The notes under the pieces: model-generated
What the model was told of the DNA's origin: nothing
The model's input: only the letters and a program-made list of their open reading frames with translations
Database searches by the model: none
Made by a program: the position numbers and the translations under genes
Source of the DNA: Wuchereria bancrofti
Lineage: Eukaryota; Nematoda; Chromadorea; Rhabditida; Onchocercidae
DNA: 64,000 nt
Assembly: GCA_005281725.1 (NCBI GenBank)
Contig: SSBO01000012.1
Location: 15,329,075-15,393,074, forward strand
Direction of reading: 5' to 3'
Shown here: piece after piece, positions 1 to 12,941 of the stretch
Layout: every line of letters starts with the position of its first letter
Position numbering within the stretch: the stretch's first letter is position 1

Positions 1-298
1 AAGTGATACTTGCTTGCATGAAATGAAACAACTTGAAAAAATAGAAAAAATTGAAAATCATTGAATGCATCAATATCAGTTTGTCTTACACATCTTTTCT
101 TCACAGGAAGGTGGCTTTGTATTGTTTTGCACAAGCAAATTAGATATTTTTTTACAAAAGCATATCAGGCGTTTTGTTGTCGCTTAAAAGGATCTCCATC
201 ACTCTAAGCACAATTGGTCAAAACCTCCTTTTGTGTAATACATAGTGATATCTCATGTGATTAAATGGTTTTCAATAATTGGATAGAATCTTGTTAGG

Positions 299-346
299 TA
301 ATGAATTAGGAGATAAACAATGGTAATGAATTAGGAGACAAACAAT
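299..346. repeat. short tandem direct repeat, two units
   Basis: A unit of about 24 bp (TAATGAATTAGGAGA followed by an A/C-rich tail) occurs twice in a row with one substitution, GAGATAAACAATG against GAGACAAACAATG. No function is suggested. Confidence 0.7.
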
Positions 347-2205
347 GAATGGAATGAGAAAAAACAATTGGATAACATTTAATGATTTATTGAAGCAATC
401 AATAAATTTCATAGAGTAACGGAAAACACAAAGCATTGAGATATACCACTAAAATTACAAACTTCTACTTTTCAAAAATTTCACTACTTCATTGAAATTG
501 AAGTGATTGTTGAAAGTTTCGAGTATGAATTAAGCACTGAAATTGAAGTTCTAATGTTTTAGAGAAGGAACGACTTGATGATGAATCGTAAGCAGAAATT
601 TGAATTGAAGGAGAGAGAGGTGAAAGGGGATCATCAGTGGAGATTATTGGAAAGAATTATAAACGATGGTCATAGAATGATAAAATGAATTGCAGGATGT
701 TTAGAGAAAATGGAGATGAGAAAAAAACCAGATAACATTTAATCAAAGTAGAAGGCGAATGTAGTAGAGTTAGTGGCCTAAGGGAAGTTGCTGAATAGTT
801 GAATTACGATAGATTCATTCACCTTACAAGCCCAGGTTTAATGAGGTGAATGAGTTAGAAAAAATGGGTGAAAGTGTGAGAGAGAAATTTTTGAGAACTC
901 TCAGACAATTAGTTGTGTTTAGGGATAAATGATGTTGGCTCACGTTAGTTACAAGGACTCTATATGATAAAACAAGACAAGCACTCCTGACAAGGATAAG
1001 TGATGGAGGAGGAAAGGAGAGATTTAAGGAGAATAATTTATAACTGGTTCTTGTCTTTTATGTTCTTCATACGCTTCTGCACTTTCATGACATGCACTCA
1101 GCTGATATATTTCTTATCAGTCATCTTCCCAACTGTGACAAGATGAATTTATTACTGATCATTTACGGTTAAAATTAGCAAGCAAAGGGATAATGATAAA
1201 TTACGAATTTAAAGCTGTAAAGAATTAATTTATGGGACATAAAAGAAATGACCACCGTAAAACTTGTTATCATAAAAAATGATATATATTAAAGAATGTT
1301 GAAGTTTTATGCAAGAAAGCAGTTCTTAGAAGTTTTTACCAAGTCGAGAAGTACGGCAGGGAACAAGTAGATGGATAAACAGAATCTTCAACGATTCCAT
1401 CGTGAGTATCCATCAGGATGAATTCGAGACAGGTCATTAATTTTATTTGCGGTTGTCATCATCTTCTTGACCACATTTTTTCCCCACCTTTTTCTTAATC
1501 AAATTATAAACATAAAGGTCAAAGTACAAGAAGACAATCCGAACTTGTCGAAGTACTGATACCAGCAAGCGATATAAATTCTTTTTGCAAATTTTTTTTG
1601 GCAAAATATTTAGAAATTGTATTGTGAAGCACTAAATTGGAATTAATATTTTATAACACATACATCATTAGCTAATATTCCAAAAAACAGGCCCTGTTGT
1701 CGACCGTACAAGGAAATGTTCCTTAATATTTCGCTTCATTTATAACATGCAAACGATTAACGATACTAATCTGTGTCTTTGGAAATAGGTAAGGGAATAA
1801 ATTTTTGCGCAGCAGTGATTACAGTGGCAATAGTTGAGCAGATAACAGATAAAGGTTGATTCATATACATATCTCACTTGAATTCATCCTGAAGAAGCGC
1901 ACATTTTAATCAAATTTTAATTACATTGTCATAGAAACAAGTATATTAAAAATTGTAGCTATTATGTATCAGAGCAAGTTACTGTCCTCTCATTTTTATT
2001 AATTAACTGTAACTATTACAAATTAAACTAATAAATTATCAAGACAAATACTGATAGAGTGATAGCATCAGAACAAACACGATTTCGCGCATTACAAATG
2101 ATTTTACTTTTTGAAGTAAATGACAAGCTGTCGAAAATTTGTAAGGATTTGTACGGGCAAATGTCTTCTATAATGGACTGTAATTTTATGCGCTAAAAAC
2201 TACGT

Positions 2206-2246
2206 TACTGTCAATATACACAAAGTAATTGTGTATATTGACAGTA
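2206..2246. repeat. perfect inverted repeat (hairpin)
   Basis: The arms 2206-2222 and 2230-2246 are perfect reverse complements over 17 bp (TACTGTCAATATACACA against TGTGTATATTGACAGTA). One further A-T pair inside leaves a loop of about 5 nt. The structure could be the remnant of a palindromic mobile element or a cruciform-forming site. It is short for a microRNA precursor. Confidence 0.85.
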
Positions 2247-2569
2247 TACAGATAATTTTGTATAGGCTAACTACGAGTATAGGATGAAGCAGAAGAAATA
2301 AATGAATACGTAAAACAAGTAAAGGATATAAATGAAAGGGAACGAATGAGTAGTATGCAAGACCAACGAATTGAAGCTGCCGGTCCTCAAAGACTGACCC
2401 AGACAAAGGGCATTTGGTGGGCATTGGCTTACAGCAAGCAAATGATTACAGTGAAGAGCTGTCTATCGAATGATCTTTATTTTTTACATGGGTTTAACAT
2501 ATCTTAGTTGCTTGTAGGAATACTTAGATTAGAAAAGTTTCTAAAAAACTTTCAACGTGTTAAATAATG

Positions 2570-2597
2570 CACACACACACATACACGCACACATACT
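2570..2597. repeat. CA-rich microsatellite
   Basis: Interrupted (CA)n tract read directly from the sequence, in a region with no supported gene. Confidence 0.85.
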
Positions 2598-3834
2598 AAC
2601 AACTCTAACACTCCATAGTGTGCAGACAAGCTTGCAAAATGATTGCCTGTATGACATACAATTTTGAAACAGTTTTATATTTGTTTAAAGAATATTCAAT
2701 TAAAACAATCTTTAATCTTATAATTTAATAAAAATTTATTTTGACATATTATAATTCGGTTTTTTCGAAACAGAAGCTTGCACAGCAATTTAAAACTTAG
2801 TGAACTCAATTAACTTGAATGAATACGAATGAAAGATATCATAAATGTTTAATATATGAATGAGAGAGATATCATAAATGATCAGAGATTTCATAATGAT
2901 GTCGAGTTGTGATTTCGCACAAAGTAAGTTACAAATAATGATAACCTGGCTATTTCTGAATTTTATTATACCATTATTGCAGCATTGTTTTCACTATTTT
3001 TTTGCTCAGAATGATGTAAATAAAAATAATTAACTGGCCTTTGATTATCTTCCCTAAGCTTACACACGAGACGAATAATAACAGATTAACGCATTAAAGA
3101 ATTTGAAACTTCACCACAATGAAGGATTTTTTTTTTCAAAAAATAAGCAGCAGCATGTGATCAGGGTGAAACTGCAAAAGCAGAAAGCTATGTCAAGGTT
3201 GAGAAAAGACCAGAGAAATACATGAACTTATTTAAATAAAAAATTCCTTATTTTTAAAAGAGGAAAATCGTAAAAACTATTATTGAATTAAAAACTATTA
3301 CTGCTTCTTCAATTTAACTTAATGGTAATATTTTCATCCTCTAACTAAATTGCATATTATTTTTAATTTCATTCGCAAGATCTTAAAATAATTTGCAAAA
3401 TTAACCATTAGAACACTTCGTTACAAGCATCTATTATGGTTATTTCACCGATGCAAGAGAAAGAATACCCTCTTGGTTTCAAATTATACTTCGATTTCCA
3501 AATTATACTTCAACATTCCCAGTTGTTATCAAACCAATAGTTCAACGTATCATGTCATAATGAGACTCAGTTTTTTTTTTTGTGGTGATGATAAAGAGCA
3601 GTTTAAATTTCTTGATTTACAAAAGAAAAAAGTGATACATTATATGAGTATTTCAGATTACCCATAGAGGAAACATAAAAAACGCGAATTTGAAACAAAC
3701 TAAAAAGATTGGAAAGAACTTTTGACTATAATCGTCTGTGTGATAAATTATAGCGTAAATTGAAAAAAACGAAACAAAATCAATGAAACAAAGTTTTTGA
3801 ATCCTTTGTTAAATGAACTAAATAAATGTAGAAA

Positions 3835-4197
3835 TTAGATTTCAGTTATTAATAAACCGAATTCCTGGAATGATGGGAAATGGATTTTAGGTGTCAGAGA
3901 TCCGGGTAGCAACCTACCATTTCCTTTTCTTACCACTGCTATACCTGTTTCATCGAGAAATGAATCGAACTTGTCTTCCGCAGTTTTGCAGTCTGTAATG
4001 AAAAAGGACAACATCATATCTTGTTTTCGCTTTTCCTACCATAACTACTACTAAATTACTAGGGGAACAAGTTTTGCTACTGATTAGTTGGAAACGCAGA
4101 CAAACGTATCTTCTAGTAGCATTTGAGATACTAACTCTACCCTGTGGGCAAATGACATCCGGGAAAGCGCAGCAATTAGTTCGTTCTCTCGAATGTA
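3835..4197 (-). other. weak exon-like stretches, unknown
   Basis: On the minus strand an open stretch from 4197 starts MYIRENELIAALSRM and stops near 4084. A second open stretch follows at about 4003-3835, directly after an acceptor-like TTTTTCATTACAG. It contains the fragment GSLTPKIHFPSF. The composition is somewhat less AT-biased than the surroundings. I do not recognise a family and cannot connect the two parts in one frame. It may be a small gene, a gene remnant or chance. Confidence 0.15.
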
Positions 4198-7100
4198 CAT
4201 TTTTCCATTTTCCTCTTTCCTATTTGAATAAAACCGAAAATTAATGACCAAAAGTATCACAACGAAAAATTTCCCTGTGATCCTTCTGATTCTTTCCGAA
4301 AAAGAAAGAGTTACATTTTTTGTCAAAACCTCATCACTCAGTTGTCACAATCTGTCTAAAATTACTTTTACGGTTAATTCTTCATATACTTCATAACATT
4401 AAGCTGAAAATGCTAACGGAAGGGGCGTTCATTCATTATTATTCATTACTGTCACTGCCACCAATTTTCCGACAAACATAACATCAGCTTTTCTCTGAAA
4501 AACAGCAACGGATATTAGAAAAAAAAGATGTATGACAAAGATTGCAATGTTCTCATCGTTGGAACAAAAAAAATTAAACTTAAATAGTAAAGATTATAAT
4601 CTGCGATAAACTCTTTTAACTTTTTCAGAACAACAAAATTGCAGGTAAAGGCAAAATGATTACTAAATGCAAAATTGAATGAAAGGCGTCGAAACAGTCA
4701 TAAAGATCATTGCAAATACTAATATTGCAGAGAAGTACAGCAGCTGCAATACTAATTTATTTGTTACAAATCAAATTAATCATATCTCAGAGGCAGTTAA
4801 TTTTATACCGATAAATTCCATTTCACTGTCTGATTTAAAAAATCTTGAGCAACATTTTTTTGAAGCTTGAAGAATTTCAAAAAAATGTAGAATCCAAAAC
4901 CACAAATATATTAATATGCCCTGACAACTTGAGATAAATTTTTATGATTCATTAACTCACCAATTTTGCTCCTTTAATTTGGAAGCAATAGAAGAAATGC
5001 ACAAAAACTACAATTAGCAATCAAAAACTGAACAATTTCCGCAGGTTTTACTTTTAATCAGAAAAGAATTGATTTTTTTTGATAAAAATTTGTAAATTGT
5101 AGTGATTTATTTTCTAATTTCAGAATTAAAAATTACTTTTAATCCCTGAAAATCTACGGTTATGTAATTTTTGGAAAGTACAAATTCACGGTTCATTTTT
5201 TTTAATTTGTGAAGTGCTATGAATAATGACACTGAAAGTTTGGTATTTTTAAATTTCCAATTGTTTTTATCAATGGATATTGCAAATCGAACTAATAAAC
5301 TTACGTGGATTAAGGTTTTGAAAGAAATTTGTTATGTTGCATGATGGGAATCTCACTAACACTGTAACTGTAACTAAGCTCACTACTGATAACAGTTTTG
5401 GACTTTCTAGGCTCAATCTGATAGAGTTTCTAAAATTTTCAGCAAATAGCAATATAGAGCTGTCTTCTTAAATGTTCACCTTACAATCATTTAATTTATT
5501 CATCAATCCTAACAGATGAAGTAATGTCTTCAACAACACTTTGCAAAGCAAAAACTAAATGAATGTAAAAAAATATTGGAATACAAAATACGTCTCCAAC
5601 GTATATCTCCAATTGATTTTTTTGCAGTAATGAAATATTTGTAAAAGTATTGGAATACAAAGTACGTTGGAGAATTATGAATCAGGTAGATGAAGGTTTA
5701 GAATTGAAAATGTGTATTTTTTAGAAATTTGCAACTTTTAAAACTTGAAAATGAAAGATGAATTCAAAAAGAGACAATGGAAAAAAGTATGAAATTTTTT
5801 TGTTTTTACCAAAAAATGAGAATTGTTTCATAATAGAGAATTTTTTCGAAATTGAAACAATTCTTCCAGTAAGCTTTTCGGCGCTTTTGTTATAATCTGT
5901 TTAACGGCTGTGCGGTTTTTCTTGAGAAGATCAATGTGTTGTTTGTTTTTTCAAATCAATTAATGAATTAACCGTTCATTAAATTTTTCATTTTTTGTTC
6001 AGAATCAACTCAAAGAGCTTGTAAAAATGGCATACTAATCAAACATGAATTCATCAGACTCTCTTATTGTCAAATTCATCCAAAATGCATTTCAAAAATG
6101 GAAATGCAGTAGTTAGGGAAAATCCATCATAACGCTAAAATTAGTTGATATAAAAGAAATTTGGCTAATAGTTGTTATATCATCTTTGTTTACCATGTCA
6201 ACAAATCATAATGTTATATTTTGGATAATGGAGTGAAATTAACACTGCAAAGACTTTCAAATAAATGATAAAAACAAGAGAAAGGCCGAAAACAGTCAGC
6301 ACTTTTAAAACCAAAGAAATTATGTTTGTAAAATTTTCACAACCTGTTTTCTGCTCAAACTACAGCATTTCATCCAAAGAAACTTGTCTCTTATCAAAAA
6401 TTCCGAATTTTATAATATATCGTGCCGTCTAATTACCATCGCTCTCAAGAGAAATTTCTTAATGTTATGTTTTTTTTAGTGCAAAATATTGATATTTCTT
6501 CGTTTTTTTAAATTGTAATGATTAATAATTTGCTGATGGTTTAAATTCAGACCGAATTTTCGGAAGAATTAATTGATTTCAGTCGAGCGTTGGATTTCTT
6601 GCGAAATACATCTTTCATCTGCAAAGAAAGAGAAACAACTCGTAATTGAATCTAATCTGATGAATTGGAAACAAGGTTTGTTGGAATTAGTTGGATGTTT
6701 GTTTTCGAAATTTTACATTTCGAAAGGAAATTAACATGACAGCTTAATCATCTAATCAAATCTTTCAGTAAATGAACCTCAACAGCATTTATATAAGTCT
6801 AATTTTAACTATTTGAAACAGTGATACATTTGTAAGCATTTATATAAATAGAAAACCCAAAAATTTGTTCTTTACTTGTTCTTCAATTTAAATGGGAATA
6901 AAAATTTAAGAATAAGATTTTTTAGAGCAGTTCTAATGAAAGTTAATTACGATATATGATATTGACGAAGAAAATTAACAAGCACCACACTAACAAACCA
7001 AATCTATTTTTAGCCGAGTAGCTCTTCACATTTTTTTTGACACACTTAGGGAAGTGACCAAAAGGAATTAATTTTGGTGTTTCATTTAAAATCATAATTA

Positions 7101-10100
7101 TTGTTCATTCAATCAATCATCAATACGCTGTGTGCATAATTTAAATAATTTTGCTGAGAACTTAACTGAATATTTCTAAGTTGAAGAATATAGTGTGTTT
7201 CAATAAAAAATGACCATTTGGCTTTCAATAAGAGATGATCACTTTTCAAATGACCATTTAAGCTGAAAGATTTTAGATCTATAAAAAAGTAACACATAGA
7301 AACAACACAGCAATAATGAAATCAAAAAAAAAGAGATAAATGTAAAGTTTGAAACGGAGGCTTTTATATAGTAGCTTTTTTGGTAATTTTATTGAAGGTT
7401 ATGAGTTCAAATTAAAAGAAATGCTTTCAACAATTTGTTTTTTTTTACAAAGCAGAAAGTGATGGTCTTATGAAAAAAGAATAAAGAAATTAAAAAAAGC
7501 AACAAAACAGAAATTGTTGAAAATTACTATTTGAAATGTATAAATTGCAAAATGACAAATCCAAGCTTAAAACTGGAAGTATGCAAATGTTTTAAAATGT
7601 AAAAATGTTAAAATGCAAACTGTTTCAATTCATTAATCCAGAAATTAGGAAAAAATAAGTGTTACATGAATTGAAGAAATTTTCGGACTAAAAAAAGAAT
7701 AAAGAAAGAGGTAACTTTTCATCAGCTTTAATTTTGCAACTTATCAAGCAAGAACGTGATTTTCTGGAAGGTGCAAATTGATTATTTGAGCAATTTGTTT
7801 ACAATAAACAAAAAATTTAAAAAGAAAGAGAGTGATATTTTAGAAGACTTCGAAAAAATAGAAAACTATAATATTTAGAAAGCATTTTTTCTATGAAATA
7901 TTGTTGAAATCCTTTAGTGATTGCAATTATGATATATCTAAAAGTTTTATTTCCTTTGAAACCAAAATCCAAAATATTATTTCCCACACAAAAAAGCAGA
8001 AAAATTTGATTTTTTTTTTGCTTTTTTGTAACAATTTTTTGTAATGATTTTAGCATTATTCAAAGTGTAATGCCTCCAATTATAGATCCAAGCAAAATGT
8101 TACATCAGGTGTTAAAGTGCACCAAGAAAACTTATTTAAATTACAAATTTCATTTTTAATTAGAAATATTTACACTTCTGTCTGTTCAACGGTTCATTTC
8201 AGTTTTTAAGAGTGCTATTAAAATTATGAAGCAAATGGCATGGATGCAATACTAAACAGAACTAGTTTTAAAATTAAACAAAAAAGGCTAATGCAAAAGA
8301 GAGAGGAAGCAAATGAAATATTTATCTTAGAATAGTGACTGAAAAAAAAAAACATTTCAAAAAAAAAACATTTAGCAATAAAGAATGGTATTGTTTGATT
8401 TATTATAATGGTATATTTGTTGCACAAAACTGCTACTCAATGAAAATTTAAAATAATAAAAATCTTGGCAAGTATGGTACATATTTGCATTTAAACAATT
8501 CAATGGATTTCGCCTTCTCTTATATTTTGAATTTGACAATTTCGCTCCAAATGTATTCATTGTCTCTGTTAGGCAATCTTATTTTCCCACTTTATTAACA
8601 ACTACAACTTGTGTCCTTCGGTAGCTATCGCTTTTAGTACTATCAGTTTTCTGATAATTGATTGAATTTGCATCCTGTAACATATATAGACAATGTTAAG
8701 CCGTAATCGTTTAAATTTAAATGGTTAAAAAATTGGTTTCATTATTTCTTGCATAAAAAGTTGCTGTTACAATTCTGGGTAATGTAAAAAGGAGAAAATT
8801 GTTAATCTCTGAAACTATATGAACCATTGGAATAATAGATAATGATTTCAGGTCATTAAAACCAAATGATTTTGAATTCTTCTTCTGCATAAAAAGCTGC
8901 ATAAAAAGAATTGCAGAACAAGTTCTAATTTATTTTTTACTATTATTGACGTCTTCATATACTTACAGAAATTTTCTCTTTTTTACTGGAAAAAAATGAG
9001 AAAATGGGAATAATTCTTGTAAGTATCAAAGTTCACCGTAGTGTAGTGCACATGTCAATAAAAAATATTTCCAACACTTTTCTCCTATTTCAAGATGATC
9101 GATAGCTAACGAATTCACTGATTGGCTTGATCGAGACAGGAAAGTATGACTATAATCTAACACTGATGTCAATAATACTATAGATTAAAACGAGAGTCAT
9201 AAAAACCACAAATGTGACAGAAATATCATACTCGATTAGAATAAAGGAATAAAGCAAAAGGAAATATAAAAAGATTGTGAGAGTTGACACTGGCATTGCA
9301 TCCAGGATTCATTTCAGTGTGGATACTAATAGATTGGATGAATAACTGCTCATCTGACGCAATCACATTTTCAGCTGTTCACCACACCCTTTCCTTTTAC
9401 TATAAAAATTTTAATTTTGGAAAAACTCTCTTCATCTCAGTCAAAGGTAATGTTCAAACAACAATTACATCTATCACAGATAATTTTTCAAAATTAGCAT
9501 TGCTTGTTATAGTGATGGTAGTAGAGCAGTGGTGCATCTTCGTACTTTGGAATATCATTAGGAAAAGCTTACAAATTGACACACATATAAATATGAAATA
9601 ATTCCATTTGCCATTGCATACCTCTGCTTTCTTCACATCATTCTGTATTAATTAACAAAATTAATATTAATTAAATCCTAAATGATACTATCGTATAACT
9701 TTTCATATATTAATATATATTAATTGTTATATTTCCCTTTAAAAAATTCGAAACTCAAAAAATTCAATAAAAAGTTTAGAGTTTTGGTCAAGAGAAAGTT
9801 ATTTCGAACTTTAAAGAAATGAAATGCATAAGATAGTTCTATTCTCTAAAGATTATATAGTGTCATACGCGTTATCAATCAAGATTTAACGTCGCGAACA
9901 GTCAAAATTTTTTCAATGAGGATTTCAAGAGTTTTGTGGGTGAAAAAGGTGAAAGGTGGGATGTTAGGGCATTTGGCCGAATGAAATGAACAATTGACTC
10001 GATATCACTGAAAATTATTTCCATCACAGAAAAAAATTTGCCCCAAATCAAATCAAAAAATGAACAAAATGAAAATTGCTTTTGAGAGAAATTAGAAAAC

Positions 10101-11587
10101 AATAAGTATTTTAAAGGAAATTAATTTGCTTGAATAATGAGATCAGAGTAGAATCACTATGATTAATGAATATTGTCTCGCAGACATGGGAAGTATTCCC
10201 TTCTCTTTTTCCCACTTCCAACAATTCCACTTCAATTCCCTTCTCCAGTCCTTTCCTCTCGTCTAATTTTATCAGGATATCAGCATCAGCACACATACGG
10301 CTTCCTCTGTCGTCTCTTCTCCTCTTTTCGATGAGATCGAATAACTTCTGCACTCACATTTCAATACTATTTTCATTTTTTATCAACTACCGCTTTCACG
10401 ATTAGATAACAAAAAATATGATTCAAATAATCAAATAAGGTAAATTTTTTTTTGAAAGAAAAATTTTTCAAAGCAAATAATTTCACTTTGCAGTTTGTTT
10501 GATATCGAAGTTTTTTTTTTGTTTAAACCAAAATAGTCATTAAGACTTTACACAAAAAGCAACCATTGTTGATAAATTAATTGAACGTAAGGTCGTAGCA
10601 AATGTCATCCGAAAATTTCACTCCATTTTGGGAAGAAAAAATTCATTAAATTTACTGCTCAGAATATTTTGGAAAAACTGTATTAATAAAATAGAAAAGA
10701 ATGGATTTTTCGGCTTTTGCCAATATGCAGTAAAAAAAATACTTCACTCTTTATTATTCCAGTTTGTTTCAGTATTAAGATTGTCATCAGAAAGGAAATA
10801 AAATGATGCGAAAGAGGGAGATGACAGATTTATAGTTATTAAGCCTTATTGCGACAAATCTTATCCTGGGGAGATTTTATTATCATAATCAGATAAGCCA
10901 TGTCTTAGAACTTGACAATAAGTATTCAGTTATTACTAACCAATACCGCATTTTATCAGGATGGCAAAAGAAGCAACGAATACGAAAACTAATGAAAGAG
11001 AAATATTAACCAGAGTGAAGGAATAAAGATGAAAATCAAGAACTAGAAAGGAGGAGAAGCAGGAATTAGAAATGAATATAAAGATTTGTCATTTATAACA
11101 TTAGTTAATTCCTCTACACAAGAAGAGAAAGCTTCTGTAGAGAGAGATAATGATAGTGCACGTTGTGGCAAAATGAATTCTACAACTGCGGGTAATTGTG
11201 GATCATCTAGAAATATTATCGGTTTGTTAGAGATGAAGATTTTACCGAAAAGCAAACTTGTTGCTGAAGTTTATCTTTCCAAAGTGAAAATTGTTTGAGT
11301 TGTAATAAAATTCGCGATAGGAAAGCAGGAAAACAAAAGTCATTTCAACTTCAAACGATGGAATTGACTTTTATGTCAAACTGATGGAAGCGCTACACCG
11401 AAATATCGTATGGCATTAACTCAAAATATAACTTTTCATCAACTATATTGATCAGTTCTAAAAAACAATATTCATATTATAAAGTGTCGATGTATTCTCT
11501 AATCTTCATATTATAAAGTGTGATATTTCAAAAAAAAAAAAGAAAAAAAAAAACAAAAAAACAAAACAAAACTAAATGAAACGAAAA

Positions 11588-11665
11588 GTTAATAACCATA
11601 AATAGGCAAAGTGAAAAATTAAAAGAAAAATAGAAGTCAACCATAAATAGGCAAAGTGAAAACAT
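11588..11665. repeat. direct repeat of about 22 bp
   Basis: The string ACCATAAATAGGCAAAGTG followed by AAAA occurs at about 11592 and again at about 11639, separated by A-rich sequence. No function is suggested. Confidence 0.75.
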
Positions 11666-12054
11666 AAAAAAAAAATAATTGAGAATTTAAGGATCTGATC
11701 AATTCGAACAAGAAGCTTTAGCCAGACATATGGACATATAAAAAGGTCCTTATGGAATTCATAAAAAGACCGATCAGGGAAAATCATGCAAAAAACAAAT
11801 CTTGGTAGGTGCAATTAATAACCCCCGAATATTATAATCATCTGCCCTTATTATTATCTTCTTTTTCTGTACTACCAGTCGCAACGCTCAAAATTTGGAA
11901 ATGACTGATGTTTATTTCTCCTTAGCAAGTAATCAACGCCTTCAGTTTTATTAACATGTTAGCAAATGTTGAACACAACAATTAGCTTCCTGACCAATTC
12001 TACAAATGCAGTTTTGTTTCAAATGAGATATAAGTTAAAATATCGAATGAACTG

Positions 12055-12296
12055 CAGCTGCAATAGGAGTTACGCTTACCGCTGATCCAGAGCACGGAAC
12101 CTTGAATTACACCTGGGATGGAACTGGTCGATGATAGTGCCATTTCATGAAGTATGATACGGACGAGCCACCAAAACAAACTCAACCCTTCTTTGAATTT
12201 TTCCAAAGGCCCAGAAGTCTTAACAGTCCCATAAATAGCGACGTAAAACCATTTGAGTTTTTCTTTAATATTAATTACGACCTCAAACCTCCACAT
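12055..12296 (-). other. exon-like open stretch, possible membrane protein exon
   Basis: A minus-strand open frame of about 80 codons that reads more like protein than its surroundings. It includes a hydrophobic patch (LFWWLVRIILHEMAL) followed by SSTSSIPGVIQGSVLW and ends at a strong donor-like GTAAGC near 12078. I found no partner exon on either side. It lies 3' of the PCGF gene and so would belong to another gene. It is GC-richer than neighbouring sequence. No family is assigned. Confidence 0.25.
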
Positions 12297-12941
12297 TATC
12301 TGATTACTTGATTTTTGAGCTTTCTAGACTGATTTTGTCAATATGGACTGTTTCAAATTTGATATAAGTTCCTTTTTTCAACATGCAATAGAACTATATA
12401 GTCACATAAATAATAAAATTACAAAAAATATAAAAGATCGAATCAATTCACAGGGAAGATCACTGCAGATTAAATTAATTAAAGAAAAAAAGTTACACTT
12501 ATCTGGTCGGTAAAATCAATGATATTTCTGGAATACTGTATTTCCAAGAAATCTAATCTTGCACCAGTATAGTGCAAAAGTAGCAGCTCTAGATATTAAT
12601 GAAGCAAGATGAGATATATTCTTAAAAATTTGCAAGATATGGCAATATCACAACCTATTAACGACAATTTTTTATGATTAATGATGGAGGCTTTGTCAAG
12701 GGCTCAAATAGAGAGAATCACCAAATTTCAGTGATATAAAAATTCTCTTGCAGAGGCTCTTTGCAAAACCATTTCAGATATTGTAATAGGCCATTGAGAG
12801 ATGACTTGCGTTGAATCAATCCGCTTTCCTGATGAACCTGCTAAGAATTTAATTCTATCAGCAAATTCTACACGAAATCAAGTTATTACATACATAAATA
12901 CAACCAAGGATGATTTCATGAAATGAATAGTTTCATTGGCG

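Larger units (their letters stand above)
1..11999. other. gene-poor AT-rich region
   Basis: About 12 kb with no gene I can support. Open frames here are short (up to about 105 codons), lack recognisable motifs and often overlap another frame on the opposite strand. It contains homopolymer runs, a CA-rich tract near 2570, a perfect hairpin at 2206-2246 and a few short direct repeats (around 299-346, 2835-2880, 5575-5675, 11470-11515, 11588-11665). It may be intergenic or large-intron sequence of a gene outside the window. A weak exon-like pair at 3835-4197 is listed separately. Confidence 0.6.

Noticed and set aside
9284..9601. 105-codon plus-strand frame
   Set aside because: The longest frame in the gene-poor region but without motif, splice context or conserved pattern. 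It overlaps a 60-codon frame on the other strand.
10111..10405. Overlapping 80- and 79-codon frames on both strands
   Set aside because: The purine/pyrimidine-biased strand lacks stops by composition. There is no protein signature.
11043..11298. Two overlapping 70-codon frames on opposite strands
   Set aside because: Mutual shadows with no motif and no splice signals.
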